64,000 nt of DNA from SHLQ01 sp964610745 (GCA_964610745.1 CAZSYL010000016.1:1-64000), one strand, 5' to 3'. Numbered from the stretch's first letter, positions 9,009 through 18,513 are shown. Numbers and translations are program-made. The notes: generated by a model from the letters alone, not told the origin.

Positions 9009-10523
9009 CTAGTGAACGAAGTGGCGTTCTCCGGTGAGGACCATTGCTATGCCCGCTTCGTTTGCTGCAGCGATGACTTCTTCGTCGCGCACTGAACCGC
9101 CTGGCTGCACCACAGCAGTGCAGCCAGCTTCGATCGCTGTTTCGAGGCCATCTTTGAAGGGGAAGAAGGCATCCGATGCACAAGCGCCACCGTTGGCTCG
9201 ACCATCTGCTTTCTCCGCAGCGATCCGACCAGCGTCTCGACGGTTTTGCTGACCAGCGCCAATGCCGACAGCCTGGCGGTCTTTCGCGAGCACGATCGTG
9301 TTGGAGGTGACCCGGGCTGCAACCTGCCACGCAAAGCTGAGGTCGGCCATCTCGTCTGCGGTGGGTGCTCGATCGGTGGCCACGGTCCAGTCTTCGGGCA
9401 TGGCGAGCAGTCGGTCGGTCGTTTGCACGAGCAGACCACCATCGATTGATCGCATGGTGAGCAGCGCCGAAGAAGGTGGGGTTGCCTCGATGACTCGCAG
9501 GTTCTTCTTGGCCGTCAGTAGCGCCATCGCGTCGTCGGTGAACGCGGGGGCGACAATGACTTCGGTGAAGACCTCAGCGAGCGACTCCGCGAGCGAGCCC
9601 GGTACCTCACGATTGATAGCGACGATACCGCCGAAGGCCGAAATCGAATCGCACGCATGAGCGCGTTGATAGGCCGTGGTGATGTCATCAGCAATGGCCG
9701 CCCCGCAGGGGTTTGCGTGTTTGATGACCACGGCGGTGGGATCAACGCCCAGCGAATGCACCAGTTGCCACGCTGCTTCCGTGTCGAGCAGGTTGAGATA
9801 ACTGAGTTCCTTGCCGTTGTGTTGGACAGCATCGTCCCACCAGCTGTGTTGACCACTGAAGCGGTAGCGAGCTCCGACCTGATGGGGGTTCTCGCCATAA
9901 CGAAGGTCCTGAACCCGATCGGCAGCGATGTGGATGGAATCCGGCAACGGATCGTCGGCGCTGTCTGCTTCGTCGGTCTCGTCGAGCCACGAGACGATGG
10001 ACGCATCGTATGCGGCAGTATGTGCGAACGCCTTGCGAGCGAGGCGACGCCTGGTCGAGGCGCTGAGATCACCACCGGCGATCTCGGTAGCGACGGCGTC
10101 GTAGTCGCCCGGGTCAACAACGACTCCGACAAATTCGTGATTCTTGGCCGCAGCACGCACCATCGTCGGGCCACCGATGTCGATCATCTCGATCTCGCGT
10201 TGACTGTTGAACGGATAGAGATTCACTACGACGAGATCGATCGGTGCAATGTCGTGCGCATCGAGGTCCGCCTGGTGCTCGGCGTTGTTGCGGTCAGCGA
10301 GGATTCCGCCGTGGACCTTTGGGTGAAGCGTCACCACTCGATGCCCGAGCATGATCGGCGATCCGGTGTGATCGGCCACATCGGTGACTGGAAGGCCAGC
10401 CTCAGCAATAGCAGCTGCGGTGCCACCGCTGGACAGGAGCGTCCAACCAGCATCGACGAGGCTCGTAGCGAGATCGGTGATGCCGGTCTTGTCGAATACC
10501 GAAAGAAGGGCGAGCTTGGCCAT
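9009..10523 (-). CDS. purH: Bifunctional AICAR formyltransferase / IMP cyclohydrolase
   Basis: Catalyses the last two steps of purine synthesis: AICAR to FAICAR using 10-formyl-THF, then ring closure to IMP. 504 residues, slightly short of the usual 510-530. The N-terminal methylglyoxal-synthase-like IMPCH domain begins MAKLALLSVFDKTGI with SSGGTAAAIAEAGLPV. The AICARFT domain carries the KHANPCGAA active-site motif, SNTIVLAKDRQAVGIGAGQ and the end block VLTGERHFVH. It follows purN on the same strand after an 83-base gap, giving a purN-purH transcription unit. Formyl donor is supplied through FolD encoded upstream. Confidence 0.97.
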   Translation of the reverse strand: MAKLALLSVFDKTGITDLATSLVDAGWTLLSSGGTAAAIAEAGLPVTDVADHTGSPIMLGHRVVTLHPKVHGGILADRNNAEHQADLDAHDIAPIDLVVVNLYPFNSQREIEMIDIGGPTMVRAAAKNHEFVGVVVDPGDYDAVATEIAGGDLSASTRRRLARKAFAHTAAYDASIVSWLDETDEADSADDPLPDSIHIAADRVQDLRYGENPHQVGARYRFSGQHSWWDDAVQHNGKELSYLNLLDTEAAWQLVHSLGVDPTAVVIKHANPCGAAIADDITTAYQRAHACDSISAFGGIVAINREVPGSLAESLAEVFTEVIVAPAFTDDAMALLTAKKNLRVIEATPPSSALLTMRSIDGGLLVQTTDRLLAMPEDWTVATDRAPTADEMADLSFAWQVAARVTSNTIVLAKDRQAVGIGAGQQNRRDAGRIAAEKADGRANGGACASDAFFPFKDGLETAIEAGCTAVVQPGGSVRDEEVIAAANEAGIAMVLTGERHFVH

Positions 10524-10606
10524 TGAAGTTCCTCAAAGTCGTTGCTTGTTATCTACCCGATCGCGCACGCGCAATCGCAATTGGTGTGAGTGGCATATGT
10601 CCCCCG

Positions 10607-11188
10607 CTACGGGCTGGGAAGCACATGGCCGCGTTCGATGATTTGTTTCAGCGTGTCGATGTAGAGGCGGCGTTCGACGGTCTTGATCCGTTCGTGTAGT
10701 TCGGCCTCGTCGTCGTTTGCAAGAACTGCAACGGCCTCCTGAGCAAGGATCGGCCCATCGTCCACCTTTGCGGTGGCAACATGAATTGTGCACCCGGTGA
10801 CCTTGACTCCATACGCGAGCGCATCGCGTACCCCGTGCCAACCGGGAAAGGATGGAAGCAACGCTGGATGGGTATTGATAACCCGCTGCGGAAACGACTC
10901 AAAGACAGCGGCGCCGAGCACGGTTCCGAAGCCAGCCATGGCCACCACATCAATCTCTTGCTGTTCGAGCAAGCGAACGAGTCCAGCGCTGTACGTATCT
11001 CGATCGAAGCTGGGCGAGTAGTCCTCACGCTCATGGACCACTGCGGTGATGCCCGCATCCTCGGCGAGAGAAATTCCCCGACAATCCCGATCGGCTACGA
11101 CCAGCGCAACGGGAATCTCGGCAGCGAGCATGGCCTCCAAGAGACTGCCGGTACCAGAGACAAGAACAGCTATTCGCACGCCCGTCAC
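10607..11188 (-). CDS. purN: Phosphoribosylglycinamide formyltransferase (GAR transformylase)
   Basis: Third step of purine synthesis, transferring the formyl group of 10-formyl-THF to GAR. 193 residues, normal length. Seen: RIAVLVSGTGSLLEAM at the phosphate-binding N-terminus, the active-site strand VINTHPALLPSFPGWHG containing the Asn and His, and GCTIHVATAKVDDGPILAQ with the catalytic Asp. The usual SNLQA of the first motif is SLLEA here. Located between the amidase and purH, all on the minus strand. Confidence 0.96.
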   Translation of the reverse strand: MTGVRIAVLVSGTGSLLEAMLAAEIPVALVVADRDCRGISLAEDAGITAVVHEREDYSPSFDRDTYSAGLVRLLEQQEIDVVAMAGFGTVLGAAVFESFPQRVINTHPALLPSFPGWHGVRDALAYGVKVTGCTIHVATAKVDDGPILAQEAVAVLANDDEAELHERIKTVERRLYIDTLKQIIERGHVLPSP

Positions 11189-11232
11189 GCTATCGCTCGC
11201 ACTTCCTCGGCCGACGGCTGCATCGAGAGTCG

Positions 11233-12375
11233 CTAGCCCTCGTCTGCGATGCCCGAACCGGTGTCCTGTGCTTCTTCCTCGTCCTCATCAGGAACGTCGA
11301 GTTCTTCAACGACATCGAAGGTTTCGCCGAGATCGGGGTCCTCGCAACCGGAGACTCCGCCGCCGCCACCAGCCGAGAGCAGGCTGAAGCTTGGCTCAAC
11401 AAAGCCGCTTCCAGGATCGTCGGTGGTAAGCCAACGAATTATGGCTTGTGAGAGCGCGATTGCCTCGGCCTGCTGCAATTCACCGCTGCGAATCAGATCG
11501 ACCTCAGCTTCGTTTCCAAGAAAGGCCATCTCGGCGAGCACCGACGTTGTTTCGGGCAAGCGGATCATGCCGTAGAAGTCAGCGCCAGTGTTCGTGTTCG
11601 GGCGATAGACGGCGCCAGCGTCGACTCCGGCGAACCACTCGATGTCGAACACGCTAAATTCTTCGCGGGTTTCCTCGACGAGGATCCCGGCGAAACGGCG
11701 TGACTCGCTCGAATCCTGCTGGTAGAACACCTCGACGCCGGACTCGGACGAGGTCGGAAACTGCTCAGTGCCTTGGTGGTGGATCGAGACCAACAGGTCT
11801 GCCTCCAACCGATCGGCAATCTCGACGCGTGTGAGCAACGGCATGCGGATGTCGGTGTAGCGCGTGAGGATGACGTCAAAGCCCTGCTCGAGCAGAAGCG
11901 CTTCGGTCTGGAGGGCAACTTCGAGGTTGACGTCCTTCTCGGCAATACCGTCGTCGGTCGCGGCGCCGGGCTCGCTACCGCCATGGCCTGGGTCGAGCAC
12001 GACGTGCACGCGATCGTCGACCTCCGCTGGCTGAATGATCGTGGTGTTCTGACACGTAGTTCGAACAAGCAAACCATCGCTCACCTCGCTCAAGACAGGC
12101 AGGACAACATCGGTGGTCGTGCGGGCGACCCGCGGAACGTCGTCGACATCGAGAGGCGGGGCCAGCGATGTTGTCGTCGTCGGAGGCGTCGTGGTCGTCG
12201 TTGTTGTGGTGGTGGTCGTTGTGCTGGTCGTCGTGGTTTCGGCCACTTCGCGAGCGAGATCGTCCGCTGGACTCGAATCGCCAGAACACGCAGTTAGGAC
12301 CAAACCGAGCGCCATCACAGCGCCCCGGGCGGACTTCGACAGAGGCCCACGCAAGGGCGTTCGAATGAACATCAT
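11233..12375 (-). CDS. N-acetylmuramoyl-L-alanine amidase (Amidase_3), lipoprotein
   Basis: Zinc amidase cutting the bond between MurNAc and the stem peptide of peptidoglycan. 380 residues. The N-terminus has a hydrophobic stretch ending in the lipobox LTAC, so it is probably a membrane-anchored lipoprotein. A Thr-rich linker with long T runs follows, then the catalytic domain with VVLDPGHGGSEPGA (first Zn His), EKDVNLEVA (Zn Glu), LLVSIHHQG (second Zn His) and LAEMAFLGNEAEV with the catalytic Glu. The last 60 residues are acidic. An inner ATG at 12315 (MALGLVL) would shorten the signal. Divergent from the small membrane protein gene. Confidence 0.92.
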   Translation of the reverse strand: MMFIRTPLRGPLSKSARGAVMALGLVLTACSGDSSPADDLAREVAETTTTSTTTTTTTTTTTTPPTTTTSLAPPLDVDDVPRVARTTTDVVLPVLSEVSDGLLVRTTCQNTTIIQPAEVDDRVHVVLDPGHGGSEPGAATDDGIAEKDVNLEVALQTEALLLEQGFDVILTRYTDIRMPLLTRVEIADRLEADLLVSIHHQGTEQFPTSSESGVEVFYQQDSSESRRFAGILVEETREEFSVFDIEWFAGVDAGAVYRPNTNTGADFYGMIRLPETTSVLAEMAFLGNEAEVDLIRSGELQQAEAIALSQAIIRWLTTDDPGSGFVEPSFSLLSAGGGGGVSGCEDPDLGETFDVVEELDVPDEDEEEAQDTGSGIADEG

Positions 12376-12436
12376 ATTGAGACATCAGTTTGGCATGTTT
12401 GAAGCGAGTTCGGTTCGAAGCGGACGTGAGATCCCG

Positions 12437-12442
12437 TACTAT
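12437..12442 (+). promoter_or_regulatory. Probable -10 box giving a leaderless transcript
   Basis: TACTAT lies six bases before the ATG at 12449, with TTCGAA 17 bases upstream as a weak -35. A start at or next to the A of the ATG is expected, and no Shine-Dalgarno is present, which fits a leaderless mRNA. Confidence 0.45.
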
Positions 12443-12448
12443 TGACAC

Positions 12449-12658
12449 ATGTCACTTTTCAAAAAACCAGGTGCATCACTCCTTCTCGTTGGACTCGCGT
12501 TGCTGATCATCGTCGGCCCGATCGGTGGCGCCATCCCATTCGTTGGCGGAATCATTTCGCTTGCAGCCTTCGTGCTGGGCGGCCTCGGTGTCATCGGTGG
12601 CGGCTACCTGCTCGCCCGTTCCACCCTTGGTCCAAATGACAAACGACTGAACCCGTGA
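12449..12658 (+). CDS. Small hydrophobic membrane protein
   Basis: 69 residues, mostly hydrophobic: a short basic N-terminus (MSLFKKPG) and two membrane segments (SLLLVGLALLIIVGPIGG and GGIISLAAFVLGGLGVIGGG) forming a hairpin, then a polar end. No family recognised. Its TGA overlaps the GTG start of the M48 peptidase gene (GTGA), so the two are translated together; such small proteins often assist or anchor a partner, but that is inference here. Confidence 0.75.
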   Translation: MSLFKKPGASLLLVGLALLIIVGPIGGAIPFVGGIISLAAFVLGGLGVIGGGYLLARSTLGPNDKRLNP

Positions 12659-13665
12659 GTCCAAAACCATCGAACGGCATCGAGACACACAACTCGGGTC
12701 GAGTGGTGCTCCGCGACATCAGTCCGCTCGCCTGGGAGCATCCCACCGATCGCGCCGCCTTGTCGTCCCTGCAGAAGATCCCGGGCTTCGATGGCCTGCT
12801 TCGAAAGTTCGTCGGTACCTTCGGCGAGAAGAACATCGCGACCGTCTACACAGCGGCTGCTGTTCGAGTTGGCCCCAAGCAGTACACGTCGATCCATGAG
12901 GCTTTAGTCCGAGTGTGCGAGGTGCTCGACACGGACGTTCCACCGCTCTACATCTCTCAGCAACCGCTCGTAAATGCCGGTGCGGTCGGCATGGACAATC
13001 CGTTCATCGTGCTCAACTCGAGCCTTATCGAGCTCGGCACTCCCGAGGAAGTAGAAGTAGTGCTCGGCCACGAGGTTGGCCACATCATGAGCGAGCATGC
13101 CTTGTACCGGACGCTGCTCTTCATGTTGCTCGAGCTATCGACTCGGGTCACTCCAATCGTTGGCCAGGCAGCTATGCCGATCATGCTGGCGCTACTCGAA
13201 TGGAGCCGAAAGGCCGAGATCAGCTGCGATCGGGCCGGCCTGCTAGCGGTTCAGGATCAAGATGCCGCAGAGGGTATGCATTCGGTATTGGCGGGCGGTA
13301 TCCGGGGACGGCGCGATGAGCTCAGCACCGAGGCGTTTATTGAACAAGCCGATGAGTACCGGAGCCTCAGTGGCCTGGCTGGTTACTACCGACTGATGGC
13401 GACACTGGGGCGCAGCCACGACTTCCCGGTGATCCGCGTCGGCGAACTTCGCAACTGGATCGATTCAGGAGAGTACGAGACGATCCTTGCGGGTGACTAC
13501 GCAAAGATCGGCGACCCACATTCGGTCCGCGACGACCTCGCCGAAGTAGGGAAGAACTTCTCGAGCCGCGCAAATCAGGTCTTCGAAGACACTGACAAGT
13601 ACGTCAACGATGCGCTGACCAACTTCATGAAGTCGGCCAAACGCATCTTTGACGACGAGGGTTAG
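12655..13665 (+). CDS. M48-family zinc metallopeptidase
   Basis: 336-residue Zn peptidase. HEVGH at residues 139-143 gives two Zn His and the catalytic Glu; EISCD at 188-192 gives the third ligand (Glu188). The stretch between them is hydrophobic but there is no clear signal peptide, so the location is uncertain; the upstream hairpin membrane protein may recruit it. Start is the GTG overlapping the preceding stop by four bases. It resembles the soluble M48 peptidases widespread in Actinobacteria and cyanobacteria more than HtpX, which has four membrane spans. It ends convergently with, and overlaps by 4 bases, the secreted-protein gene on the other strand. Confidence 0.88.
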   Translation: MSPKPSNGIETHNSGRVVLRDISPLAWEHPTDRAALSSLQKIPGFDGLLRKFVGTFGEKNIATVYTAAAVRVGPKQYTSIHEALVRVCEVLDTDVPPLYISQQPLVNAGAVGMDNPFIVLNSSLIELGTPEEVEVVLGHEVGHIMSEHALYRTLLFMLLELSTRVTPIVGQAAMPIMLALLEWSRKAEISCDRAGLLAVQDQDAAEGMHSVLAGGIRGRRDELSTEAFIEQADEYRSLSGLAGYYRLMATLGRSHDFPVIRVGELRNWIDSGEYETILAGDYAKIGDPHSVRDDLAEVGKNFSSRANQVFEDTDKYVNDALTNFMKSAKRIFDDEG

Positions 13666-16085
13666 GACCGTTCTAGGTCGGTTCCACAAATTGTGAACTC
13701 CACACTATTGGGAGACGAGGTGTCACCCGTGACCACACTGTGGTGCACGACCGTAACCAGTCCGGTATTCGTGATCTCGAACGTCGCGACACCAAGGCCT
13801 GCCGGAGTCGGACCGTAGAGCACGTCTCCAATCTGTATGTAGACCTGCTCGTTCGCCTGGCGTTCTTGCGAGATCGAGTCGCTTGTTGTGATCGTGATCT
13901 CCGAACCGACGGTCGCAACAAGGTCTGACTCCCAAACCGTCTGACCACCATGATGGAGCCGAGCGCCGGCCTCTGGAGCGGTGCATGCGATGCTGTTCGG
14001 ACCGGCCACGATCGCTGCAGCAGGGGCTGCGAACTCGCCACACAGGCTAGGTACGACGCTGTTGGCGCCGGTGATGTCGGTGTCGACTTCGGAGATGTGC
14101 AGCACTCGAACCGCGCCGCCGTCATCAATATCGAACGGAATCGTGCCAAGCCCGATTGGGGATGGACCGTAGAGCACGTCCGCGACCTCGACGTAGACCT
14201 GTTCGTTCGGTTGACCCGGTGACCCGCCGTTCTCGCTCGTGGTCAACACCAGTACAGAACCATCGGGTACGACCAAGCCGGTGTCCCAGATCGTCTCGCC
14301 ACCCTGGTGCAATACCGGTCCGTCAACAAAGTTCGAGCAGACACCGACATGGTGGCTCACATCTTGGGCAGCAACTCTGCCCGCGATCGGCTCGCGATCC
14401 GCGTCGACCGGTCTACCGGTTGCGCGACCGACGTTTACATAGGCCCCCACCCCAGCGGTCGTAACGAGCTCGCAGGTTTCCGACGCGCCGGGTGCAAGAT
14501 TCGCGATCGTGCAAACCTGCCCCTCAATGTCGTCGGTGACCGCAACATTGCGCAAGGCCGCTGTTCCGTCGTTGGAGACGACATAGGTGAAGGTCACGTC
14601 GTCGCCCGTCTCGATCTCCGGACCGCCTAGGTCGTCGGCGTCCTCACCATTGGTGAACTTTTCGAGCGAGATCGACGCCGTCGCACCGATATGACTCGCA
14701 GGGTCGCTATCGGTCACCACGCCGCCGAACGGCGTGCCGTCGACGTCGACGGGTTGTGCAGAGGCTGAAACCGTGTTTGTGGTCTCGCCGGCGGTGACGG
14801 TCGTCGAGATCTGACACGTCAGCGATGCGGCAACAGCGAGAGTGTTTGATTCGCAGGCCAACGCTCCCAGGGCGGAGTCGTTTACCACGATGTTGGTTAA
14901 CGGCAGTTCGCCCGTATTGGTCACAATCGCATCGAAAATAACGGTGCTTCCGACCACTAGAACCGGAACATCACCATCGGGTTCGTCAGCGTTGTTGCCG
15001 TCGATCGAGAGTTCGACTGCGATGCCAGGCTCTAGCTCGACGGCTGGTGGATCGGCCAACACATCGGCAGCGGGATTCGCAACCACCACGAACTCGGGAA
15101 GTTGTGGCAGCGAGTCCGCGGGGATGCCGTCGAAAGCCGGAGCCGCGCTGAAAGCATAGATGCCCAAGTCATCCTGTGGACCGGAGAAGAATGAGGAGAA
15201 GTTGGCGATGGAGAACTCGATATCGGGAGCGGTCGTGCTCGTATCCACAGGTGCAATGCCGACACCATCAGCGATCGGATCTGCATAGGCTCGATCGTCT
15301 CCGGGAACGAGTAGCGCAAGACCGGGATTTGCCTGGCTCAAGACGAACTCACCGATCTCGGCGTCGTCGGATACGCCAGCGATGATGTCGGGAACGCCGT
15401 CGGCATCGACGTCGAGAATGACCGAGAAGGCTTCGTCAATCCAGCGCGGCTCATCGACGCCGAGAACTCTCGTCGGGTCGTTCGGGTCGGTGACGTCACC
15501 GGTTGCGACATTTTGATCGCCGTCGGGGTCACCGCCGATGCCCTCGAAGTTGATCGCAAAGAACAGTTCGTCTGCGGACTCGTCGTAGTAGAACCGGACG
15601 TCCTTGATGTCGACCCCAGAGACCTGTCCGAAGAGTTCGGCTGGCACGCCCGCGTCAGTGACGCCACCAGGGTCGGCGATTACCTGCACGCCATCGTTGG
15701 TGGCCGGGTTGAAGTCGACCTCAGCGTCTCCAGTGAACGGCCCGTTCAGAGCAAGAGACTCGGTTTGTGCTTCGATCGGAGCTGGAAACTGAGCGAGCTC
15801 TGGATTGAGCGCCGACCGGTCGCTGTCACCATCGTCGTCTTGCACGAGCGGCCTCGATTCGGTCGAGACCTCCTCATCTGAGAGCATCGCTGGCACCACA
15901 CCGTCTGCCAGATCCACTGTTGGCAGGGCGTCGTTGTTCGGCGCCGATTGGGTCTCGTCGGCGACCGAAGAAACAAGGTTGGCCTCGCCGGTGAAAACCT
16001 CAGCACCGAGCAACTGCACTCCGGCTGCAATCAGGACACACAGGACAAACACCGCGGCGCGGCTGGCAGTCGTTCGTTGTTTCAT
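13662..16085 (-). CDS. Secreted DUF11-like surface protein with two copies of an unrecognised module
   Basis: About 807 residues. The ATG at 16085 has GGAG six bases upstream and gives a clean signal peptide (MKQRTTASRAAVFVLCVLIA). Then: an acidic linker; a region around residues 100-330 with many DxDxDG-like loops (DVDADGVPD, DPDGDQN); two DUF11-like beta domains (VGSTVIFDAIVTNTG, TGDDVTFTYVVSNDG); and at the C-terminus two copies of a roughly 95-residue module centred on NEQVY...VLYGPxPxGLG and ending NSV...CG. No LPxTG-type signal or terminal membrane span, so it is secreted or held non-covalently. It is a paralogue of the next gene upstream, with near-identical DNA stretches. Confidence 0.85.
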   Translation of the reverse strand: MKQRTTASRAAVFVLCVLIAAGVQLLGAEVFTGEANLVSSVADETQSAPNNDALPTVDLADGVVPAMLSDEEVSTESRPLVQDDDGDSDRSALNPELAQFPAPIEAQTESLALNGPFTGDAEVDFNPATNDGVQVIADPGGVTDAGVPAELFGQVSGVDIKDVRFYYDESADELFFAINFEGIGGDPDGDQNVATGDVTDPNDPTRVLGVDEPRWIDEAFSVILDVDADGVPDIIAGVSDDAEIGEFVLSQANPGLALLVPGDDRAYADPIADGVGIAPVDTSTTAPDIEFSIANFSSFFSGPQDDLGIYAFSAAPAFDGIPADSLPQLPEFVVVANPAADVLADPPAVELEPGIAVELSIDGNNADEPDGDVPVLVVGSTVIFDAIVTNTGELPLTNIVVNDSALGALACESNTLAVAASLTCQISTTVTAGETTNTVSASAQPVDVDGTPFGGVVTDSDPASHIGATASISLEKFTNGEDADDLGGPEIETGDDVTFTYVVSNDGTAALRNVAVTDDIEGQVCTIANLAPGASETCELVTTAGVGAYVNVGRATGRPVDADREPIAGRVAAQDVSHHVGVCSNFVDGPVLHQGGETIWDTGLVVPDGSVLVLTTSENGGSPGQPNEQVYVEVADVLYGPSPIGLGTIPFDIDDGGAVRVLHISEVDTDITGANSVVPSLCGEFAAPAAAIVAGPNSIACTAPEAGARLHHGGQTVWESDLVATVGSEITITTSDSISQERQANEQVYIQIGDVLYGPTPAGLGVATFEITNTGLVTVVHHSVVTGDTSSPNSVEFTICGTDLERS

Positions 16086-16119
16086 TTCGTACTCCAAATC
16101 AATGGATTGGACCCGCACG

Positions 16120-16183
16120 CTCTCCTTTCGCCCAAAAACCGCCGAGAGTAAGCCTTTTGGCCCAGATTCGTAAGTCTTTTGGC
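16120..16183 (-). promoter_or_regulatory. Upstream element shared with the paralogous surface-protein gene
   Basis: Read on the minus strand: GCCAAAAGACTTAC (16183-16170), then GCCAAAAGGCTTAC (16161-16148), a 22-base period, then 17 bases, then CGAAAGGAGAG (from 16130). The last two parts, with the same 17-base spacing and an AATCTGGG lead-in, recur upstream of the paralogue. It is either a double operator or promoter, or a structured leader. The match and spacing are seen; function is inference. Confidence 0.55.
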
Positions 16184-16202
16184 TCAGGAGCGAGAAAAGC
16201 AG

Positions 16203-16234
16203 ATCACCCGGACGGATTTCGCCGTCCGGGTGAT
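16203..16234 (-). terminator. Hairpin terminator after the second surface-protein gene
   Basis: Perfect 13-bp stem ATCACCCGGACGG / CCGTCCGGGTGAT with a 6-base loop, just past the stop at 16260. On the minus strand it is followed by CTGCTTTTCTCG, a weak T tract. Confidence 0.75.
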
Positions 16235-16259
16235 TCAGTTCGTTCGAGCAAATCCGGGA

Positions 16260-18429
16260 CTAGTCGTTGTTTCCCGAGTGGTCGATCACCGTCTGAGCCA
16301 GGCCGGTTCCGCAGATCTCAAACTCGACGCTGTTCGCCGAGGTCTGCAGACCGTTGATCTCGCTGTAGTGGAGAATCGTGACCGATCCGGTGTTGGTGAT
16401 CGCAAAGGTTTCCGTGCCGAGTCCGACAGGTGTCGGGCCGTAGACAACGTCGCCGACCTGCACGTAAACCTGCTCATGGTCTTGGCGGACATCAGAGATT
16501 GGATCGCTTGTGACGATCGTGATCTCCGAACCAGCAGCGGCGGTAAGACCGGACCCCCAAACAGTTGTCTGGTTCTGGATCATGCGGGGTCCCGAAACTG
16601 TCGCTGGGCATGTCGGGCCAGGAATCGGCGAGAGGTCGTCACCGCAGAGAGCTGGGATGACGCTGTTGGCCGACGAACGATCGCCGGTGACCTCGCTGTA
16701 GTGCAAGATAGTGACCGGGCCGCCGTTGGTGATCTCAAACTCGATCTCGCCGAGACCAGCGGGCGTAGGACCGTATCTATCGTCGCCGATCTCAACATAT
16801 ACCTGTTCGTTCGGTTGACCGGGAGAGCCGCCGTTCTCGCTGGTGACGACACGGATCGTCGAGTTGTCGCCAGCGATAAGCCCGGGTTCCCAAGACAGTT
16901 GGCCAGATGCGTGGAGCACAGGGCCACCAACGAGGTCGGTACAGACCGGGACGATCTCGGTGAGGTCTTCACCGCAGAGGCTTGGCACGACGCTGTTGGC
17001 GCCGGTGATGTCGGTGTCGACTTCAGAGATGTGCAGCACTCGAACTCGGCCACCATCTTCGATGTCGAACGGAATCGTGCCAAGCCCGGCTGGCGATGGA
17101 CCGTAAAGCACGCCCGCAACTTCGATGTAGACCTGCTCGTTGGGCTGGCCAGGTGACCCGCCGTTCTCGCTCGTGGTCAAGACAAGAGTGGAGTTATCGC
17201 CAACGCTCAAGTTGGTGTCCCAGATCGTCACGCCGCCCTGGTGCAACACCGGTCCTTCGAAGAAGTTCGAGCAGACACCTACGTGATGGCTTGGGTCTTC
17301 AGCGGTGATCGGATCACCAAGGTCGTTGCCGTCCTCGTCGACGGGTTGGCCTTCAACACTTCCGATGTTGGCGTACTGTCCAACGCCAGCCGTGATGCTC
17401 AGCTGACACGATTCCGATGCTCCGGGAGCGAGGCTTGCAATGGTGCAGACTTCGCCTTCGATGTCGTCGGTCACGACGAGATCAACAACGTTGGACGGGC
17501 CGTTGTTGGTCACGACATAGGTGAAGGTGACTACATCGCCAGTGGCGATTTCGGGGCCCGTTGGCTCATCAGCATCCTCGTCGTTCGTGAACTTCTCGAT
17601 GGTGATCGAACTCGCTGCACCGATGTGGTTAGCAGGATCGTCGTCTGAGACGGGCCCACCAATTGGGTTACCAGCCTCGTCAACCGGTTGACCGGTAGCG
17701 GTCGCCGTGTTCGTCGTCTGACCATCGGTTACGACCGTCGATGCCTGACATGTGGTCTGCTGACCTGCGGCCAAAGAGTCGACGGGGCACGAAATGGTGC
17801 CAAGGATGTCATCGATAAGCACGATGTTGTCCAACGGGAACTGGCCGGTATTGGTGACCTCAAAGTCGAAGGTGATTGTGCTGCCGATTGCAAAGACCGG
17901 GATGTCACCGTTCGGGTCGTCGAGGTCTTGTCCGTTCAGAGATTTCTCAACGTCGATGCCAGCGGCTGCGCCAGTGTGGTGGCTGGGGTCGGTGGCGCTG
18001 ACCTCTCGTGGAATTGCTGAGAAGTCATCTCCGACATTCTCAAGGGCTGTGACGGTACCGACGTTGCGATACAGGCCTTCGACTACCACCTGAGTCGACG
18101 TACACGTGTCGCTTGCACCGACGTCAAGACTCGCAATGGTGCAAATTTCACCCGAGATCTGATCGTCGGTAACGACAGCGTTTACGAGAGGAACATCGCC
18201 GNNNNNNNNNNNNNNNNNNNNNNNNNNNNNNNNNNNNNNNNNNNNNNNNNNNNNNNNNNNNNNNNNNNNNNNNNNNNNNNNNNNNNNNNNNNNNNNNNNN
18301 NGCAACCGAGGAGACTTCGGTGCGTTCCCCTCGTCCAATGTCGAGATCCGTAAACCCGAAAAGTGCCGCCAGCACGATTCCGAGGAGGAGCACAGAGGCT
18401 CCGACCGATGTGATTGCTTTCAGTTTCAT
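16260..18429 (-). CDS. Secreted DUF11-like surface protein with three copies of the same module (interrupted by assembly gap)
   Basis: The signal peptide starts at the ATG at 18429 (MKLKAITSVGASVLLLGIVL), with GGGAG six bases upstream. After about 40 residues the sequence enters 100 Ns; past the gap the reading frame is different, so the gap length is not real and the gene is annotated across it. Visible after the gap: the end of one DUF11-like domain, two complete ones (IGSTITFDFEVTNTG, TGDVVTFTYVVTNNG), then three module copies with NEQVYIEV, NEQVYVEI and HEQVYVQV cores, each followed by a YGPxPxGLG stretch and ending in an LCG or ICG strand. No sorting signal. Paralogue of the downstream gene; both are preceded by the same upstream element. 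Confidence 0.8.
18202..18301. other. Assembly gap (100 N)
   Basis: Placeholder-size gap inside the surface-protein gene. The frames on either side do not agree, so its true size is unknown; the nearby paralogous repeats are the likely cause. Confidence 0.95.
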
Positions 18430-18464
18430 TGACCGCTCCCAGCCGATTTCAGTAACTTCGCCTC

Positions 18465-18513
18465 CTCTCCTTTCGTCACATGCACGCTCCATGTGAGCCG
18501 TTTGACCCAGATT
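18465..18513 (-). promoter_or_regulatory. Upstream element of the surface-protein gene, second copy
   Basis: On the minus strand: AATCTGGGTCAAACGGCTCAC, then 17 bases, then CGAAAGGAGAG (18475-18465), as in the paralogue. The 17-base spacer here contains part of a perfect hairpin TCACATG-gagcgtg-CATGTGA. TATAAAT directly upstream (about 18513-18519) could be the -10 box, which would put the element inside the 5' leader. Confidence 0.5.

Noticed and set aside
16260..18429. Two separate genes on either side of the first assembly gap
   Set aside because: The upstream piece is only a signal peptide with linker and the downstream piece lacks a start; together they match the paralogue, so one gap-split gene is simpler.
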